This document shows positions 7,486-16,700 of a stretch of DNA of 64,000 nucleotides, in pieces. The notes beneath the pieces were generated by a model. It was given only the letters and a program-made list of their open reading frames with translations, was not told the origin of the DNA and searched no databases. Numbering within the stretch: the first letter of the stretch is position 1; each line of letters starts with the position of its first letter. A program made the position numbers and the translations under genes. The DNA comes from Streptomyces narbonensis (GTDB lineage: Bacteria; Actinomycetota; Actinomycetes; Streptomycetales; Streptomycetaceae), in the NCBI RefSeq assembly GCF_014649015.1, contig NZ_BMSF01000011.1, positions 62,001 through 126,000 on the forward strand, written 5' to 3'.

Positions 7486-8460
7486 ATGAAGTCCCGCCGC
7501 GCCGTCCTCACCGCCCTCGCCTCGCTCACCGCCCTCGGACTCCTCACCGCCTGCGGCTCGGGGGAGGCCGCCACCGGCGAGATCAAGCCCGAGGGGCAGA
7601 AGGGGAACGGCATCAACGTGGGCCCCGACCAGAAGCGCGTCCACACGGCCAAGGTCGATGCCATCGCCGCGCAGGTGCCCGAGGCCATCCGCAAGAGAGG
7701 CACGCTCGTCGTCGGCGTCTCGGCGAACAGCAGTCCGCCGCTCGCCTTCCGCGCCACCGACGACAGGACGCTGATCGGGGCCGAGCTCGACCTCGCGACC
7801 CTGGTGGCCGACACCCTCGGTCTGAAGCCCGAGTTCGACCCGGTGTCCTGGGAGAACCTCTTCGTCGGCCTCGACAGCGGCAAGTACGACGCCGTCTTCT
7901 CCAACGTCACCGTGACCGAGGAGCGCAAGGACAAGTACGACTTCGCCACCTACCGCCTGGACGACCTGGCCTTCGAGGCGAAGAAGGGCTCCGGCTGGAA
8001 GGTGAAGGGCCCCGAGGACGTGGCGGGCAGGAAGATCGCGGTCGGCTCGGGCACCAACCAGGAGAAGATCCTCGTCGAGTGGTCCGCGCTGAACGAGAAG
8101 GCGGGCCGCAAGGGCGTCGACATCACGTACTTCCAGAACACCAGCGACTACTACCTGGCCCTCCAGTCCGGCCGGATCGACGGCTACCTCGGCCCCAATC
8201 CCGTCGTCGCCCACCACGTGGCCTCGGCCGGGGAGACCGAGGTCGCCGGGAAGTTCTCCGGCGCGGGCGACGGGCTCCAGGGCAAGATCGCGGCCACCAC
8301 GAAGAAGGACAGCGGCCTCGTCGCCGCCTACGCGGCGGCCGTCGACCACATCGTCGGGAACGGCACCTACGCCCAGGTGCTCGAGCGCTGGGGGCTGGGC
8401 AGCGAGGCGGTGGAGAAGTCGGAGATCAACCCGCCCGGCCTGCCCCGCACCAAGAACTGA
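7486..8460 (+). CDS. Amino-acid-type ABC transporter substrate-binding lipoprotein (second)
   Basis: A 324-residue lipoprotein with a lipobox cysteine at residue 23 (LLTAC) and a family 3 solute-binding domain (IGAELDLATLVADTLGL, GKYDAVFSNVTVTEERKDKYDF). It closes the operon and gives the locus two binding proteins, one on each strand, serving the same permease set, as in TcyJ/TcyK. The two binding proteins share the family core (GKYD...VTEER) but differ in the ligand-facing middle, so they may bind different substrates. ATG at 7486 follows AGGAG. Confidence 0.9.
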   Translation: MKSRRAVLTALASLTALGLLTACGSGEAATGEIKPEGQKGNGINVGPDQKRVHTAKVDAIAAQVPEAIRKRGTLVVGVSANSSPPLAFRATDDRTLIGAELDLATLVADTLGLKPEFDPVSWENLFVGLDSGKYDAVFSNVTVTEERKDKYDFATYRLDDLAFEAKKGSGWKVKGPEDVAGRKIAVGSGTNQEKILVEWSALNEKAGRKGVDITYFQNTSDYYLALQSGRIDGYLGPNPVVAHHVASAGETEVAGKFSGAGDGLQGKIAATTKKDSGLVAAYAAAVDHIVGNGTYAQVLERWGLGSEAVEKSEINPPGLPRTKN

Positions 8461-8473
8461 CCCACGGCGCGTC

Positions 8474-8492
8474 ACGGGCTTCGCGAGCCCGT
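8474..8492 (+). terminator. Stem-loop after binding-protein gene
   Basis: ACGGGCT-TCGCG-AGCCCGT, a perfect 7-bp stem 13 nt after the stop of the transporter operon and just before the DUF1684 ribosome-binding site. It probably limits read-through. Confidence 0.5.
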
Positions 8493-8510
8493 ATGGAAAG
8501 GTGGAACACC

Positions 8511-9299
8511 ATGAGTACGGATCCCCAGCAGGACTGGCAGCACTGGCACGAGCAGCGCGAGGCGGCGGTCTCCTCCTCGCACGGCCCGCTCTCCCTGACG
8601 GGCACGCACTGGCTCGCCGATCACCCGGAGGGTCGAATTCCGGCCGTTCCCGGCGAGTGGCGGGAGGACGGCGACGAGGTGGTCCTGACGGCGGACGCGG
8701 AGGACGTGATCACCGTCGACGGGAAGCCCTTCGCCGGCACCGTGCGGCTCACCGCCGACCATCCCCCGATCCACGAGTCCCGGGTCGAGTCGGCCGGCCG
8801 GCGGCTGGTGGTCCTGCGGCGCGAAGGGCTCTGGGCCGTAAGGGACTTCGACCCCGGCTCGGAGGCGCGCCGCGCCTTCGCGGGCATCGAGGCCACCCCG
8901 TACGACGATCGCTGGGTGGTGCCCGGCGTCTTCCGCCCGTACGAGGAGACGCGCAGCGTACGGGTGGAGAACGCCGACGGGCGGGAGCGCGGTCTCGGGC
9001 TCGCCGGGGAGCTGACCTTCGATCTGCACGGCGGCGAGCACACCCTCCAGGTGGCCGTCGAGGAGGACGGCTCGCTGTGGGCGGTCTTCGCGGACGCCAC
9101 CAGCGGCCGGGACAGCTACCGCTTCCGGTTCCTGCGGCCCGAGGCCCCGGCGGCGGACGGCTCGGTGACGGTGGACTTCAACCGGGCGCTGCTGCCGCCG
9201 TGCGCCTTCGCCGACCACTTCATCTGCCCCTTCCCTCCGCCGGGCAACACGCTCGACACGGCGGTACCGGCGGGGGAGCGGCGGCTGAACCCGTCCTGA
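8511..9299 (+). CDS. DUF1684 domain-containing protein
   Basis: A 262-residue cytosolic protein with no signal peptide. The conserved end of DUF1684 is obvious: VDFNRALLPPCAFADHFICP, then PPGNTLDTAVPAGE. The family has no assigned reaction, although the fixed Asn, Arg and Cys positions suggest an enzyme or ligand binder. ATG at 8511 was preferred to an in-frame ATG at 8493 because GGAAAGGTGG lies directly before it. It is separated from the transporter operon by a stem-loop and followed by a strong terminator, so it is probably a single-gene unit. Confidence 0.85.
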   Translation: MSTDPQQDWQHWHEQREAAVSSSHGPLSLTGTHWLADHPEGRIPAVPGEWREDGDEVVLTADAEDVITVDGKPFAGTVRLTADHPPIHESRVESAGRRLVVLRREGLWAVRDFDPGSEARRAFAGIEATPYDDRWVVPGVFRPYEETRSVRVENADGRERGLGLAGELTFDLHGGEHTLQVAVEEDGSLWAVFADATSGRDSYRFRFLRPEAPAADGSVTVDFNRALLPPCAFADHFICPFPPPGNTLDTAVPAGERRLNPS

Positions 9300-9336
9300 C
9301 CCCTTCCGACCAGGGCTTTCCGCGCGGTGCGCGGAC

Positions 9337-9376
9337 GACGGGCGCCCCCGGGCCACGACGGCCGGGGGCGCCCGTC
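9337..9376 (+). terminator. Strong GC-rich terminator
   Basis: A perfect 15-bp inverted repeat (GACGGGCGCCCCCGG and its complement) around a 10-nt loop, 37 nt after the DUF1684 stop. No T-run follows, which is normal for Streptomyces terminators. Confidence 0.75.
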
Positions 9377-9508
9377 CGCTCCGCGGTCTTGTGCGTCCGC
9401 TCCACGCGCGTCACCATCGCTCACGGTGCATGTCAGGAACACGTCACCTGACGGCGCCTCGCGGGCCCGCCATCCACGGGCCCCTCCGCTTTTCCCAGAA
9501 GGAGAACT

Positions 9509-10375
9509 GTGAGGAGCACAGTGAGGAACACCCGCACCCGTCTGCTCGCCCTCGTCGCCGGAATCGCCGCCGTGACGGCCATCGGGCTCCCCGGCGCCCA
9601 GGCCGCCCCCGTCCCCGGCCCGGCCGGAGCCGCCCAGCTCGCCCGCGCCGACGCCGCCGTCGACGCCGCCGGGGTCGGCGGCACCGCCTGGTACGTGGAC
9701 AGAGCCTCGGGCCGGGTCGTCGTCACCGCCGACTCCACCGTCACCGACGCGGGGATCGCCAAGATCCGTGCGGCGGCCGGCGCCGACGCCGGAGCGCTGC
9801 GGGTCCAGCGCACCTCCGGCGTCTTCACGCCCCTGCTCGGCGCGGGCGACGCCATCTACGGCAGCGGCTACCGCTGCTCGCTCGGCTTCAACGTACGCAG
9901 CGGCAGCACCTACTACTTCCTCACCGCCGGCCACTGCGGCAACGTCGTGAACACCTGGTACGCCAACTCGGCGCAGTCCACCCTGATCGGCGCCACCGTC
10001 GGCTCCAGCTTCCCCGGCAACGACTACGCCCTGGTCCGCTACGACAACGCCTCGCTCGGCCACACCGGCGGCTTCACCGCCGCCAACGCCTATGTGGGCG
10101 AGTCGGTCAAGCGCTCCGGCTCCACCACCGGCACCCGCAGCGGTACGGTCACGGGCCTCGACGCCACCGTCCGCTACTCCGGCGGCGGCACCGTTCGCGG
10201 CATGATCCAGACCAACGTCTGCGCCGAGCCCGGCGACTCCGGTGGCGCGCTCTACGACGGGACCAAGGCGCTCGGCATCACCTCGGGCGGCAGCGGCAAC
10301 TGCTCCACCGGCGGGACGACCTTCTACCAGCCCGTTCCTGAGGCCCTCGCCAAGTACAAGGTCAGCCTCTACTGA
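9509..10375 (+). CDS. Secreted S1 family serine protease (streptogrisin-like), copy 1
   Basis: A 288-residue pre-pro-protease. A signal peptide (ending near GAQAAP, residues 1-33) is followed by a short alpha-lytic-type propeptide (about 34-110) and a mature chymotrypsin-fold domain. The triad is visible in TAGHC (His), GNDYALV (Asp) and GDSGG (Ser), and four cysteines form the two usual disulfides. GTG at 9509 was chosen because AAGGAG lies 5 nt upstream. It is the neighbour and paralogue of the streptogrisin B-like gene downstream, with a divergent region after the Asp motif. It should be exported and mature by self-cleavage. Confidence 0.93.
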   Translation: MRSTVRNTRTRLLALVAGIAAVTAIGLPGAQAAPVPGPAGAAQLARADAAVDAAGVGGTAWYVDRASGRVVVTADSTVTDAGIAKIRAAAGADAGALRVQRTSGVFTPLLGAGDAIYGSGYRCSLGFNVRSGSTYYFLTAGHCGNVVNTWYANSAQSTLIGATVGSSFPGNDYALVRYDNASLGHTGGFTAANAYVGESVKRSGSTTGTRSGTVTGLDATVRYSGGGTVRGMIQTNVCAEPGDSGGALYDGTKALGITSGGSGNCSTGGTTFYQPVPEALAKYKVSLY

Positions 10376-10384
10376 GCCGGTTGA

Positions 10385-10432
10385 GGACCGTACGGCCGAA
10401 AGGCGCCCTTGCGGCGTGAAGTCGTACGGTCC
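10385..10432 (+). terminator. Terminator between the two protease genes
   Basis: GGACCGTACG at 10385-10394 pairs perfectly with CGTACGGTCC at 10423-10432. The 28-nt interior contains a smaller GCCG/CGGC stem. The two proteases are therefore probably transcribed separately. Confidence 0.6.
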
Positions 10433-10523
10433 GAAACTCCCCCACAGCGCAGGCCCCTGGGCCGCGCCTCACGGGCCCGGCACCCCACGGCGGGCCCCCG
10501 ATTCCCCTCTGGAGGAACGAGAA

Positions 10524-11417
10524 GTGAGGACCACGCGCACCACCCCCACGAGAACCGTCCGGATGCTCGCCGTCGCGGCCGGTCTCGCCGCCGTCGCGGC
10601 GCTCGCCGTCCCCACCGCGAGCGCGGACACCGCACAGACCTTCGGCGCCGAACGGCTCTCGGCGGCGAGCGACGCCGTGCTCGCCGCAGACGTGGCAGGC
10701 ACCGCCTGGCACGTCGACAGCGCCTCCGGCGCGGTCGTCGTCACCGCCGACTCCACGGTCTCCGCCGCCGAGATCGCGAAGATCAGGCGCCAGGCCGGGG
10801 TCAACGCCGGCGCGATCCGGGTCGAGCGGACCCCCGGCAGGTTCACCAAGCTCATCTCCGGCGGCGACGCGACCTACGCCGACGCCGGCTGGCGCTGCTC
10901 CCTGGGCTTCAACGTCCGGGACAGCGCGGGTGCCTACTACTTCCTCACCGCCGGTCACTGCACCGACGGCGCGGGCACCTGGTACTCCAACTCCTCGCGG
11001 TCGACCGTCCTCGGCTCCACCGCCGGGTCGAGCTTCCCGGTCAACGACTACGGCATCGTCCGCTACACCAACAGCTCGGTCACCAAGTCCGGCACCGTCG
11101 GCAGCGTGGACATCACCAGCGCCGCCAACGCGACGGTCGGCATGTCGGTCACCCGCCGGGGCTCCACGACCGGCACCCACAGCGGCTCGGTCACCGGTCT
11201 CAACGCCACCGTGAACTACGGCGGCGGGGACATCGTCTACGGCATGATCCGCACGAACGTCTGCGCCGAGCCGGGCGACTCCGGCGGCCCGCTCTACTCC
11301 GGCAGCCGGGCGATCGGCCTCACCTCGGGCGGCAGCGGCAACTGCTCCTCGGGCGGGACGACCTTCTTCCAGCCGGTGACGGAGGCGCTGAGCGCCTACG
11401 GGGTCAGCGTCTACTAG
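10524..11417 (+). CDS. sprB: Streptogrisin B-like secreted serine protease, copy 2
   Basis: A 297-residue pre-pro-protease with signal peptide (to about residue 37), propeptide and a mature domain starting near [10 protein letters not shown]. The mature part is extremely close to S. griseus protease B as I remember it: [34 protein letters not shown], and a C-terminal half around [10 protein letters not shown] that looks nearly identical. The catalytic His, Asp and Ser are all present. GTG at 10524 follows GAGGAACGAGAA. It lies in tandem with copy 1 and probably arose by duplication. The symbol is by resemblance to streptogrisin B. Confidence 0.93.
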   Translation: MRTTRTTPTRTVRMLAVAAGLAAVAALAVPTASADTAQTFGAERLSAASDAVLAADVAGTAWHVDSASGAVVVTADSTVSAAEIAKIRRQAGVNAGAIRVERTPGRFTKLISGGDATYADAGWRCSLGFNVRDSAGAYYFLTAGHCTDGAGTWYSNSSRSTVLGSTAGSSFPVNDYGIVRYTNSSVTKSGTVGSVDITSAANATVGMSVTRRGSTTGTHSGSVTGLNATVNYGGGDIVYGMIRTNVCAEPGDSGGPLYSGSRAIGLTSGGSGNCSSGGTTFFQPVTEALSAYGVSVY

Positions 11418-11438
11418 GCGGCACGCGGACACCCCCGG

Positions 11439-11470
11439 AGTCCCTTGGTGTACGCGTCCACCAAGGGACT
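11439..11470. terminator. Bidirectional terminator between protease and GNAT genes
   Basis: AGTCCCTTGGTG and its perfect 12-bp complement enclose an 8-nt loop. The hairpin lies between two converging genes and can serve both. Confidence 0.75.
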
Positions 11471-11498
11471 TCGGCCCGCCCGCCGTGTTCCCGGGGGC

Positions 11499-12440
11499 TC
11501 AGAGGGTGCGGGCGAACTCCAGCCGGTCGGCGAAGTTCACGTATCCGGCCCGCTCGAAGGCCTTCGCCATCGCCACGTTCGCGGCGTCGCAGTCCCCGCG
11601 GATCTCCGTGGCCCCGGCGGCGGCCAGGACACGGGTGCCCCGGACGACGACGGAGGTGGCGTACCCCTTGCCGCGGTGGGCGGGGGCGACGCCGACGAAA
11701 CCGATCACCGGGACACTGGGGTTCTCGGCGGGGAGGCTGATCACGGCGACCGTGCCGTCCGCGTCGTAACCGAGCTCCCACCACTCGGGCTGGTGCTTCA
11801 GCTCGGCCGTCTCCTCGAAGAGCAGCTCGGCCGCGCGGCGGGCGCCGTGCTGCCGTACGTCTGCCGCGAGCCGGGCGTCGGCGGTGTCGGCGAGCAGCTC
11901 GGCGAGGACCGCGACGAAGGGCTCGGGGCCGAGCTCGGCGAGCGAGCGGAAGGTCAGCCGGGGGTCGTCGGCCGGCGGCCCCACCGGCGTACCGGAAGAG
12001 CGGAGGCTGAAACGGCGGCCGTCGCGGACCACGCCGAAACCGGACGCCCGCAGCAGCTCGCCCCGGTGCTCCGGATTCCGCTGGTACTGCGGGGCCTGGG
12101 CGGGGGAGTCGACGACGTGCTCGAGCTCCGTCGCGCCCAGCTCCCGGGCCCTGGCCGCCGCGGCGTCGAGCAGGGCGGCCCCGGTCTCCGGCGAGTCCTC
12201 CGGCGCCTCGAACAGCACGAAGGCGAGCGGGACCTCGTGTCCCGGGATGGTCCACAGCACCACGCTGCCGGTGAGCCGCCCGTCGCCGTCCTCGGCGACC
12301 AGGCACCAGTCGGGACGGGTGCACGCGCTGTCGAGGAGCTGGGCGAGGTAGGCGCGGGTGGCGGCGTTGCGCTCGGGGTCGTCGGGGTGTTCGACCAGGG
12401 CGGGGAGTTCGTCGGGACGGGCGGGGCGGACGAATGTCAC
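11499..12440 (-). CDS. GNAT family N-acetyltransferase, two-domain
   Basis: A 313-residue protein with two GNAT halves. The C-terminal half carries a good acetyl-CoA loop (VAPAHRGKGYATSVV, about residues 240-254), while the N-terminal half (residues 1-140) keeps the fold pattern but no clear pyrophosphate loop, as in mycothiol-synthase-like tandem GNATs. GTG at 12438-12440 is the only plausible start. The substrate is unknown. It ends at the shared terminator with the protease gene. Confidence 0.82.
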   Translation of the reverse strand: MTFVRPARPDELPALVEHPDDPERNAATRAYLAQLLDSACTRPDWCLVAEDGDGRLTGSVVLWTIPGHEVPLAFVLFEAPEDSPETGAALLDAAAARARELGATELEHVVDSPAQAPQYQRNPEHRGELLRASGFGVVRDGRRFSLRSSGTPVGPPADDPRLTFRSLAELGPEPFVAVLAELLADTADARLAADVRQHGARRAAELLFEETAELKHQPEWWELGYDADGTVAVISLPAENPSVPVIGFVGVAPAHRGKGYATSVVVRGTRVLAAAGATEIRGDCDAANVAMAKAFERAGYVNFADRLEFARTL

Positions 12441-12494
12441 GGAGGGCCTTGTCGCTCGGGGACCGGTCGGTGATGCCCCGTGAAGGTAATGCGT

Positions 12495-12605
12495 CGACGG
12501 GCCGGTGGGCCAGGCCTTTTGGGGCAGCGCGCGCCGCTCGACTCCCCGGGGCGACGGGCCGGTGGGCCAGGCGTTCCGGGGCGCCCGCCGCTCAACTCGC
12601 CCCGG
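12495..12605. repeat. Two imperfect 57-bp tandem copies
   Basis: CGACGGGCCGGTGGGCCAGG occurs at 12495 and again at 12552, each followed by a similar GGGGC...CCGCCGCTC block. The copies fill the gap upstream of the GNAT gene and run into the last codons of the YhgE/Pip-like gene. This looks like a local duplication. Confidence 0.6.
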
Positions 12606-13641
12606 CCCCGCCCGCGGTGTCGAGTTCCGTGGCGATCGGCTCCTCCTGCGGCTTCTGCTTCAGGGAGGACATCACCAGGGTGACGACGGAGCCGACGACC
12701 GCCCAGGCCGAGAGGACCAGCATCGAGGTGGTCATGTCGTTGCCCTTGAAGTACGCGATCGAGCGCGCCGCCCAGGTGCCCGCGCCCGGCGGCAGCCACG
12801 GGCCGATCGCCTCCCAGAACGGGGGCAGCATCGGCAGCGGGAAGGCGCCGCCCGCGCTCGGATTGCCGGCGACCACGATGAGCAGGATCGCCAGGCCGAT
12901 GCCGACGATCCCGAAGACCGACTGCAGGGCGAGCGTGGCGGCGCCGACGGCGAAGACGACCAGGGTGCCCAGGCCCCACAGGGCCGCGACGCTGCCGGGC
13001 AGCGCTCCCAGGATCGGGCCGACGATGATCGCGCCGCCGAGTCCGCCGAGGGCCGCGTAGAGCGCGAGCACCCCGAGCCGGATGATCGCCCGCTCCCGGT
13101 TGGCCGGGCGGGAGCCGGCGCTGATCGCCAGGATCGCGGCGCAGATGTAGCCGCCGACGCACCAGCCGATGACCAGGTAGAAGGCGGAGAGTCCGTTGAA
13201 GTCCTGGGAGGAGGAGGGGGCCACGTCGACGGTTCGCACGGCGCGCTGGTTGGCCGCCTCCAGCTCCGTCATCATCGCCACCAGGGTCGCGGAGAGCACC
13301 TTGCCGCCGCCGGAGGCGACGAGCAGGGTGTCGGTGCGGCCCCGCGGGTCGACGATGAGGGCCCCGTCGATGTCCCGGTTCATGATCTGGTCCCGCGCCT
13401 CGGCCTCGTCCGTGAGCGTGCGGGGGGCGAGGGGATCGCCCGGCAGCTTCTCCAGTCGGTCCGTCAGGACGGTCGCGGCCTGCCCGGGGGCGACCACGCC
13501 GAAGGGGACGTCCGTGGGTTTCGGATTGTGCAGGGCCCCGACGTACGAGGTGATGAACAGCAGCTGGAGGGCGAAGACACCGACGACGAGCAGGGCGGCT
13601 CGGGGGGTGACGGCGCTTTTCAGTTCATCGACGAGGCTCAT
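12592..13641 (-). CDS. YhgE/Pip-like (DUF3533) ABC-2-type membrane protein
   Basis: A 349-residue protein with one membrane helix near the N-terminus (residues 16-38), an extracytoplasmic domain of about 130 residues, and five to six helices from about residue 165 on. This is the ABC-2/YhgE-Pip layout seen in DUF3533 and ESX-associated or phage-infection proteins. No ATPase gene is adjacent. The tail ends in a Glu/Thr/Gly-rich cytosolic segment. Its role is unknown; export of a small molecule or a scaffold role are both possible. It is divergent from dnaE2, with 148 bp between them. Confidence 0.72.
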   Translation of the reverse strand: MSLVDELKSAVTPRAALLVVGVFALQLLFITSYVGALHNPKPTDVPFGVVAPGQAATVLTDRLEKLPGDPLAPRTLTDEAEARDQIMNRDIDGALIVDPRGRTDTLLVASGGGKVLSATLVAMMTELEAANQRAVRTVDVAPSSSQDFNGLSAFYLVIGWCVGGYICAAILAISAGSRPANRERAIIRLGVLALYAALGGLGGAIIVGPILGALPGSVAALWGLGTLVVFAVGAATLALQSVFGIVGIGLAILLIVVAGNPSAGGAFPLPMLPPFWEAIGPWLPPGAGTWAARSIAYFKGNDMTTSMLVLSAWAVVGSVVTLVMSSLKQKPQEEPIATELDTAGGAGAS

Positions 13642-13700
13642 GCCCCCCAGGCTCCGGGGGGAGCGGTGTTTCCGCAGGTGGGGCAGACCCGAACGGGTTA

Positions 13701-13716
13701 TCGTACGGATGTTCGA
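13701..13716 (+). promoter_or_regulatory. LexA (SOS) box upstream of dnaE2
   Basis: TCGTAC-GGAT-GTTCGA matches the Gram-positive/actinobacterial LexA consensus TCGAAC-N4-GTTCGA at 11 of 12 fixed positions. A -10-like TAGGCT follows at 13720-13725, so LexA bound here would block the promoter. The dnaE2 start is 74 bp downstream. Confidence 0.8.
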
Positions 13717-13789
13717 AAGTAGGCTACGCTGGGTTCAGGGGGTGGGAACGTACGTACGAATTCGATGCGGGAAGTGCGGGAGGTGCGCC

Positions 13790-16700
13790 ATGCCGGGATT
13801 CACGCACCTGCACACCGCCTCGGGCTACTCCCTGCGCTACGGGGCCTCGCACCCCGAACGGCTGGCCGCGCGCGCGGCCGAGCGGGGCATGGACGCGCTC
13901 GCCCTGACCGACCGCGACACCCTCTCCGGCGCGGTCCGCTTCGCGAAGGCCTGCGCGAAGGAGGGCGTCCGGCCCCTCTTCGGCGTGGACCTCGCCCATG
14001 AGGCGCCGGAGCCGGTGACGCACGACACCGGGCAGGGCTCCTCCGCCCGCCGGGTGCCCGTGCGCGGCGGCGCCTTCGTCGACGAGTCCGCGCCCCGCGC
14101 CCTCTTCCTCGCCCGCTCCCGCGCCGGCTGGGCCTCCCTCTGCGCCATGATCACCGCCGCCCACGCCGGGAGCGGTGCGGGTGCGGGTGGTGCGGGTGTG
14201 AGCGGTGCGGGCGGTGCGGGTGTGAGCGGTGCGGGCGGTGCGGGTGTGAGCGGTGCGGGCGTGAGCGGTGCGGGCGTGGGCGGTACCGGCGGGCAGCCCC
14301 TGCTGCCCTGGGCCGCCGGGCACGACGAGGGGCTGACCGTGCTCCTCGGCCCGGCCTCCGACGTCGGCCGCGCCCTCGCCGCGGGCCGCCCCGACCGGGC
14401 CGCCCGGCTGCTCGCCCCCTGGCGCGAGCGGTACGGCGACGCGCTGCGCCTGGAGGCCGTCCACCACGGCCGTACCGGCACCGGCCCCGGCTCCCTGCGG
14501 CTCGCCGCCCGTACCGTCGGCTTCGCCGCCGAGCAGGGCGTCCCGCCCGTCCTCACCAACGCCGTCCGCTACGCCGACCCCGGCCTGGGGCCCGTCGCCG
14601 ACGTCCTCGACTCCGCCCGCCGGCTCGTCCCCGTCGACCCCCGCAAGGAGCTCGACAGCGGAGAGGCCTGGCTCAAGGGCGCCGAAGGACCCGACGGCAT
14701 GCTGGCCGCCGCCGAGCTGATCGTCGAGGCGGCCGGCTTCCGCCGGGACGCCGCGCACCGGCTGCTCGACCGGACGGCGGCGGTCGCCGCCGACTGCCTG
14801 GTCGACCCCGAGGACGACCTCGGCATCGGCTCCGCGCACTTCCCGGAGCCGTACCTCGTCGGCGCCGAACACCGCACCGCACAGCGCGTCCTCGCCTCCC
14901 GGGCCGCCGCCGGCATGGTCCTCAAGGGGTACGAGAAGCGCCGCGCCTACTGGGACCGGATGCACCGCGAGCTGGACGTCATCGCCCACCACGGCTTCGC
15001 CACCTACTTCCTGACGGTCGCCCAGGTCGTCGAGGACATCCGGGGCATGGGGATACGGGTCGCCGCCCGAGGCTCCGGCGCCGGCTCCCTCGTCAACCAC
15101 CTCCTCGGCATCGCCCACGCCGACCCGGTCGAGCACGGCCTGCTCATGGAGCGCTTCCTCTCCAAGCGCCGCACCGCCCTGCCCGACATCGACGTCGACG
15201 TCGAGTCCGCCCGCCGTCTGGAGGTCTACCGGGCGATCATCGGCCGCTTCGGCACCGAGCGGGTCGCCACCGTCTCCATGCCCGAGACCTACCGGGTCCG
15301 CCACGCGGTGCGGGACGTCGGCGCGGCCCTCTCCCTCGACCCGGCCGAGACCGACCGGATCGCCAAGGCCTTCCCGCACATCCGCGCCCGGGACGCGCTC
15401 GCCGCCCTCGACGAACTGCCCGAGCTGCGCGAACTCGCGGGGGAGCGGGACCGGTTCGGCCGGCTCTGGGAGCTGGTCGAGGCGCTCGACGCCCTGCCGC
15501 GCGGCATCGCCATGCACCCCTGCGGGGTGCTGCTCTCGGACGCCTCGCTGCTCACCCGCACCCCCGTGGTGCCGACCAGCGGCGAGGGCTTCCCCATGTC
15601 GCAGTTCGACAAGGAGGACGTGGAGGACCTCGGGCTGCTCAAGCTCGACGTCCTCGGGGTGCGCATGCAGTCCGCGATGGCCCACGCCGTCGCCGAGGTC
15701 GAGCGCGCCACCGGCGCCCGCCCGGACATCGACGCGATCCCGGAGGGCGACCCCGAGACGTACCGGCTCATCCGCTCCACCGAGACCCTCGGCTGCTTCC
15801 AGATCGAGTCCCCGGGCCAGCGCGACCTCGTCGGCCGGCTCCAGCCCGCGACCTTCCACGACCTCGTCGTCGACATCTCGCTCTTCCGCCCCGGGCCGGT
15901 CGCCGCCGACATGGTCCGCCCCTTCATCGAGGCCCGGCACGGCCGCGCCCCCGTCCGCTACCCGCACCCCGACCTGGAGGGGCCGCTGAAGGAGACGTAC
16001 GGCGTGGTCGTCTTCCACGAGCAGATCATCGAGATCGTCCGGATCATGACCGGCTGCCGCCGCGACGAGGCCGACCAGGTGCGGCGCGGACTCTCGGACT
16101 CCGGCTCGCAGGGCCGGATCAAGGCCTGGTTCGCCCGGGAGGCGGAGCGGAAGGGGTACGCGGCCGAGGTCGTCGCCCGCACCTGGGAGATCGTGGAGGC
16201 CTTCGGCTCGTACGGCTTCTGCAAGGCGCACGCGGTGGCCTTCGCCGTGCCGACGTACCAGTCGGCCTGGCTCAAGGCGCACCACCCGGCGGCCTTCTAC
16301 GCCGGGCTGCTCACCCACGACCCCGGCATGTACCCCAAGCGGCTGCTGCTCGCGGACGCGCGGCGGCGCGGGGTGCCGGTGCTGCCGCTGGACGTGAACC
16401 GGTCGGCGGTCGCCCACCGTATCGAACTGGTGTCCGATGAGTCGGCGGTGTGGGGTCTCCGGCTCGGCCTCGCCGACGTCCACGGCATCGGAGAGGCCGA
16501 GAGTGCCCGCATCGAGGCCGGACAGCCCTACGCCTCCCTGCTCGACTTCTGGGAGCGGGCCCGCCCGCGCACCCCCGTCGCCGAACGCCTGGCCCAGGTC
16601 GGCGCGTTGGACGCCTTCGGCGCCAACCGCCGCGACCTGCTGCTCCATCTGAACGAACTCCGGCGCATCCACCGGGGAGCCGCCTCCCACGGCGGTCAAC

